16,041 bases of DNA from positions 1 through 16,041 of the forward strand of contig JAKBGP010000025.1 of assembly GCA_021833045.1 (NCBI GenBank). The letters are read 5' to 3'. The position numbers were made by a program, and so were the translations under genes. Of this stretch, positions 13,520 through 16,041 are shown in pieces. The notes under the pieces were generated by a model. It was given only the letters and a program-made list of their open reading frames with translations. It was not told where the DNA came from and made no database searches. This stretch comes from Thermoplasmata archaeon (lineage in GTDB: Archaea > Thermoplasmatota > Thermoplasmata > Thermoplasmatales > Thermoplasmataceae). The first letter of the stretch is position 1; every line of letters starts with the position of its first letter.

Positions 13520-14848
13520 GAAAAGAAGTTGAGCAAATGGGAAGCATCTGCCATAGGACTTGGAAATATTATAGGAGCAGGAATATTTGTCCTCGCAGGA
13601 ACCACAATTTATGATGCAGGGCCCGGGGCCCTGATTGCATTTGCGATTACAGCAGTTCTGGCATTAACCATTGCATTGAACAGTGCGGAACTTTCTTCAA
13701 AAATTATTACACATGGGGGCCTCTATTCATTTGCAAAGGAGACCATGGGAAATTCTGCAGGTTTCATGGTTGGTTGGCTGAGAAGCATATCCTATTCCAT
13801 AGCCGCATCTGCAGTGTCACTTGGATTCGGATCATATCTTCTTTCATTCTTCTCACTACCTTATTATTTTGTCATAATCGCAGCTGCCGGAATGATCGCC
13901 TTTGCTACATTTCTGAATTATGTGGGAATATCAGCAGTGGCAAGAGTGGAAAAATACCTTGTCATATTGACAGTAGCAGGACTTATTCTCTTCATTATTG
14001 TTTCCATATTTTACGGGAAATGGGTGGAAACAAGATTTACCCCTCTGGCTCCCATGGGTTTTGAAAGCATAATCGTTGCCGCTTCGCTAAGTTTCTTTGC
14101 ATATTCCGGATTCAACACAATTGCAACACTGACCCCTGAGGTTAAAAATGGGGCCAAGAACGTGCCATTTGCAATAATTTTCGCACTTGTAGTAAGCACA
14201 GTGCTCTATATCTTAGTAGTAACTGGCATGCTCGCCCTTATGCCATGGCAGAATTATTCAATTTCTGCAGATCCATTGAGCAATGCACTACATTTCAGCA
14301 GGGCACCTGTATTCGTAGGTTATGCAATTGCAATTGTTGCAATTATAGCAACATTTACTGTAACAGTTTCACTCATAGTTGCGGGCTCAAGAACGCTTCT
14401 TCAGATGAGCGAAGATGGGGTTCTCCCTGAGTGGATTCAGGGGCGCCATAAAGATTCTCCAAGGAAGGCGGTAATATTGATTGGAGGTCTGGCCGTTGTG
14501 GCCCTCTTCCTTGGCAATGTGCAGGTAATAGCTTTGGCTTCCAATTTTGGAGTCATATTTTCATACGCACTTACCGGATTGTTCATAGTAATATTGAGAC
14601 ACAGGAAAGTAAAAGGGGAATTTTCATCTCCCCTCTACCCCTATGTGCAAATAGTATCGGTACTTCTCTCACTCCTGATCATGTATGCCCTCGGGGTTAA
14701 GGCAATCTATCTGGGTTTCATTACAATAATTGTGGGTATGATGATCTATTATTTCGAGAAGGAGACAAAGGAGAGGAAAAACGGACATGCTGGGCAATCT
14801 GTGAACATGGGAAATCAGGAGTCCAATGAACATAAGTTGCAAAATTGA
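13517..14848 (+). CDS. APC-superfamily amino-acid permease
   Basis: A 443-residue secondary transporter with about twelve hydrophobic helices, presumably importing an amino acid or related amine across the cytoplasmic membrane. Helix 1 has the unwound substrate-binding motif G-L-G-N-I-I-G-A-G-I-F-V (14-25). Helix 6 has F-F-A-Y-S-G-F-N-T-I-A-T-L-T-P-E-V-K-N (about 193-211), the second family hallmark. A hydrophilic tail of about 30 residues follows the last helix (E-K-E-T-K-E-R-K onward). Length and order match the cationic/general amino-acid permease group (YfnA/CAT-like), but the substrate cannot be read. ATG 13517 is the family start, and no Shine-Dalgarno precedes it. It stands alone on the plus strand, with a candidate operator pair over its start and a hairpin shortly after its stop. 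Confidence 0.92.
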   Translation: MEKKLSKWEASAIGLGNIIGAGIFVLAGTTIYDAGPGALIAFAITAVLALTIALNSAELSSKIITHGGLYSFAKETMGNSAGFMVGWLRSISYSIAASAVSLGFGSYLLSFFSLPYYFVIIAAAGMIAFATFLNYVGISAVARVEKYLVILTVAGLILFIIVSIFYGKWVETRFTPLAPMGFESIIVAASLSFFAYSGFNTIATLTPEVKNGAKNVPFAIIFALVVSTVLYILVVTGMLALMPWQNYSISADPLSNALHFSRAPVFVGYAIAIVAIIATFTVTVSLIVAGSRTLLQMSEDGVLPEWIQGRHKDSPRKAVILIGGLAVVALFLGNVQVIALASNFGVIFSYALTGLFIVILRHRKVKGEFSSPLYPYVQIVSVLLSLLIMYALGVKAIYLGFITIIVGMMIYYFEKETKERKNGHAGQSVNMGNQESNEHKLQN

Positions 14849-14861
14849 TTGTGGATTAAGA

Positions 14862-14882
14862 CACTGTGATTAAATTACAGTG
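14862..14882. terminator. Hairpin between the convergent permease and PIN genes
   Basis: CACTGTGA (14862-14869) pairs with TTACAGTG (14875-14882), including one G-T pair, around a five-base loop. It starts 13 bases after the permease stop, and an AT-rich run follows (ATTAGATTTTATTAATTTT). It is a possible terminator or RNA-processing stem for the permease transcript. Archaeal termination does not need a hairpin, so the role is uncertain. Confidence 0.4.
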
Positions 14883-14884
14883 CA

Positions 14885-15335
14885 TTAGATTTTATTAATT
14901 TTGAATAGTTGAATAAATTCCTCTGACGTTAAAACATCAACTCCTTCTTTTTCCTTAAGTTCGTTCTTTACAGATAGCAGATGTTTGTCATAAGTGATTA
15001 TACAATTAGCCCTCAAACACATTTGTTAATTGCGATTAGATACCAATCATTTCCAATATTATCAAGCATTTTCTGGTCATGTTCAAGTTTTTCATCGGAA
15101 CATAAGTTAACCATCCGTCAATATTATCTATATATTGCCTAAAATATATTGGATTAATTTGGCTTAACTTTTTGTCTTTCTTAACTACTCTACCAATTTC
15201 ACCAATGAGTGCATCAAATGTATAAGGACTAATTCTTCCCTCCGTTATCAAAGATATAACTGTCTTGCTTGCGGAACCTGCTTTTCTGCCGAGAATCACT
15301 CGAAAAAATACGTTTGAATCAATAACTATTTTCAT
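14885..15335 (-). pseudogene. PIN-domain protein (VapC-like) gene broken by two frameshifts
   Basis: PIN domains are metal-dependent RNases, often toxins. The frame starts M-K-I-V-I-D-S-N-V-F-F-R-V-I-L-G at 15335 (acidic D6, E46) and reads correctly to N-M-T-R-K-C near 15069. A shift of frame there, next to TGCTTGATAAT, is needed to recover D-N-I-G-N-D-W-Y-L-I-A-I-N-K. A second shift at AAATGTGTTTG (about 15020), looking like a duplicated TG, recovers C-L-R-A-N-C-I-I-T-Y-D-K-H-L-L, and the frame then runs to E-E-F-I-Q-L-F and a TAA at 14887. Spliced this way, the catalytic end has family spacing. As written, translation stops at 15036 and lacks the last two acidic positions. Its start overlaps the upstream small gene. 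An alternative upstream start at 15359 is not needed. Confidence 0.75.
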
Positions 15336-15501
15336 TGGAGGGGTGCCTAATATTATCAAACGCGCTGTCCAAATCTTCTACGGTGATTTCATTTTTCTCT
15401 GCAAATTTCTCAAAATAAATGTATATGTTATCAAGTACCATTGCTGATTTCACAGTATACTTCTTATATTTCCCGTACACATAATCCATTAGATTATCCA
15501 A
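15319..15501 (-). CDS. Small protein upstream of the PIN gene, possible antitoxin
   Basis: A 60-residue frame starting with TTG at 15501, or 56 residues from ATG 15489 (MDYVYGKYKKYTVKSAM). It is predicted mainly helical, with a charged C-terminal segment F-A-E-K-N-E-I-T-V-E-D-L-D-S-A-F-D-N-I-R. Size, charge pattern and overlap with the start of the PIN gene (its stop lies 14 bases inside that gene) match the usual layout of an antitoxin translationally coupled to its toxin. I do not recognise a named antitoxin family, and no clear N-terminal DNA-binding motif is visible. It follows the YwgA-like gene by six bases, so the three genes form one transcription unit. If the PIN toxin is dead, this gene may be a relic. 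Confidence 0.55.
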   Translation of the reverse strand: MDNLMDYVYGKYKKYTVKSAMVLDNIYIYFEKFAEKNEITVEDLDSAFDNIRHPSNENSY

Positions 15502-15507
15502 AGGTAT

Positions 15508-15855
15508 TCAGTTATACCTCTCTTTTATCCTGGAAAGTGCGAGTTTTTGTGATTGATCTAAACTATTCCATTTTTGCTGTGTAGACCTGAACCCAACTGG
15601 AGTTAGAGTGAAACCATCCTCCTCGTTTATAATGCCAGATTCTATGAGTTCCATAAGGTCCCTATCAAGTTCACGCGAAAATGGACCATAATAGTGAGGC
15701 ACAAAGTTATAACCTTCAACTTTGGAGAAAACAGTCTCCTTCGAAAGAAGGAACATTTCCTTCTGTAGGTGATTCTTTGAGGATATACTCTCATTGTCAC
15801 GCTGGGACGATCCGCGAGCATAAATTAGCAATTGAAGTAAATCGGGCTTGTTCAC
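15508..15855 (-). CDS. YwgA/Panacea-like small winged-helix-type protein
   Basis: This 115-residue protein has K-P-D-L-L-Q-L-L-I-Y-A-R-G near the start, H-L-Q-K-E-M-F-L-L-S-K (29-39), then F-V-P-H-Y-Y-G-P-F-S-R-E-L (51-63), and an end with G-I-I-N-E..F-T-L-T-P-V-G-F. The 'LQK-x-(I/M)-(F/Y)-L', 'F-x-x-H-Y-Y-G-P-(F/Y)-S-x-E-L' and 'L-T-x-x-G' pattern resembles the YwgA-like/DUF4065 (Panacea) group, whose members are often antitoxins or phage- and mobile-associated proteins (family knowledge, from memory). It is the first gene of a three-gene unit with the small protein and the broken PIN gene. GTG 15855 is supported by a TATA-like TTATTATAAAA centred about 25 bases upstream, giving a leaderless start. 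The exact function is unknown. Confidence 0.65.
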   Translation of the reverse strand: MNKPDLLQLLIYARGSSQRDNESISSKNHLQKEMFLLSKETVFSKVEGYNFVPHYYGPFSRELDRDLMELIESGIINEEDGFTLTPVGFRSTQQKWNSLDQSQKLALSRIKERYN

Positions 15856-15870
15856 TTGGATACAATGCGA

Positions 15871-15885
15871 ATATTTTATAATAAC
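15871..15885 (-). promoter_or_regulatory. TATA box of the YwgA-like/PIN cassette
   Basis: The minus strand reads TTATTATAAAATAT, centred about 22-25 bases before GTG 15855. It would drive all three genes of the cassette. Confidence 0.4.
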
Positions 15886-15897
15886 GTTTATCCCATA

Positions 15898-16041
15898 TTA
15901 TTTTCGAAAACTGAATATCCAGATAGAATTTGGCAAAATTTTCCATCTCACAACATTGTTTTTCCTTAATGATTGATACCATCTTGCAGAACGTTTCTTA
16001 ATATCCCGATAATTATTCCCTGCTAAATGACGAATGCATCT
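15898..16041 (-). CDS. 3' end of an unidentified reading frame entering from the right edge
   Basis: A minus-strand frame is open from the window edge to a TAA at 15900-15898, 47 codons. It is very basic and rich in aromatic residues, for example N-N-Y-R-D-I-K-K-R-S-A-R-W-Y-Q-S-L-R-K-N. It could be the C-terminus of a DNA-binding or transposase-type protein, or a chance frame. An alternative frame at 15797-15982 overlaps the YwgA-like gene and is less convincing. No family is recognised. Confidence 0.25.
   Translation of the reverse strand, partial: RCIRHLAGNNYRDIKKRSARWYQSLRKNNVVRWKILPNSIWIFSFRK

Noticed and set aside
15019..15024. Apparent in-frame TGA in the PIN gene, first read as a nonsense mutation
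   Set aside because: Careful reading shows that a two-base shift (TG duplication) restores an open, family-like frame, so the lesion is a frameshift rather than a stop mutation.
15797..15982. 61-residue minus frame MVSIIKEKQC... upstream of the YwgA-like gene
   Set aside because: It overlaps the start of the YwgA-like gene in another frame and spans that gene's promoter, and it has no family features.

Overview
The window looks like chromosomal DNA from an acidophilic archaeon of the Thermoplasmatales (Ferroplasma/Cuniculiplasma-like). Evidence: an archaeal/eukaryal ribosomal protein S17e, AT-rich DNA with heavy ATA, AGA and AGG codon use, TATA boxes about 25-32 bases before start codons with almost no leader, and an exported protein carrying the 'VTFTETGLP-G-W-V' segment common in Thermoplasmatales surface proteins. 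The species call is inference.

Region 1 (1-1506): the N-terminus of an exported protein that runs off the left edge (minus), an AT-rich gap that may hold a gene remnant, rps17e (plus), and a convergent universal stress protein gene (minus). Region 2 (1557-6057, all minus): a chaperone block. A J-domain protein with an unrecognised C-terminal half is followed, after its own gap, by a tightly packed grpE-dnaK-dnaJ operon. grpE overlaps dnaK, and dnaK is separated from dnaJ by 12 bases. The Hsp70, its nucleotide exchange factor and its classical zinc-finger co-chaperone are therefore made together, with a second J protein next door.

Region 3 (6434-13375): a cell-surface glycosylation block. It encodes a dolichol-phosphate-mannose-synthase-like enzyme fused to a GtrA membrane domain, a GT-C-like membrane glycosyltransferase with a large sequon-rich outer domain, a large membrane-anchored exported protein with about forty N-glycosylation sequons, and a GT-A family 2 glycosyltransferase. 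A reasonable reading is: make the lipid-linked sugar, transfer it outside the membrane, and decorate the neighbouring surface protein.

Region 4 (13517-16041): an APC-superfamily amino-acid permease whose promoter and start lie in a conspicuous pair of inverted repeats, then a minus-strand YwgA-like protein / small protein / PIN-domain cassette resembling a toxin-antitoxin locus. The PIN gene is broken by two frameshifts. The 3' end of an unidentified reading frame enters at the right edge.

First genes of transcription units appear leaderless, whereas the internal dnaK and dnaJ genes have clear Shine-Dalgarno sequences and non-ATG starts. I see no tRNA, rRNA, CRISPR array or intact insertion sequence.
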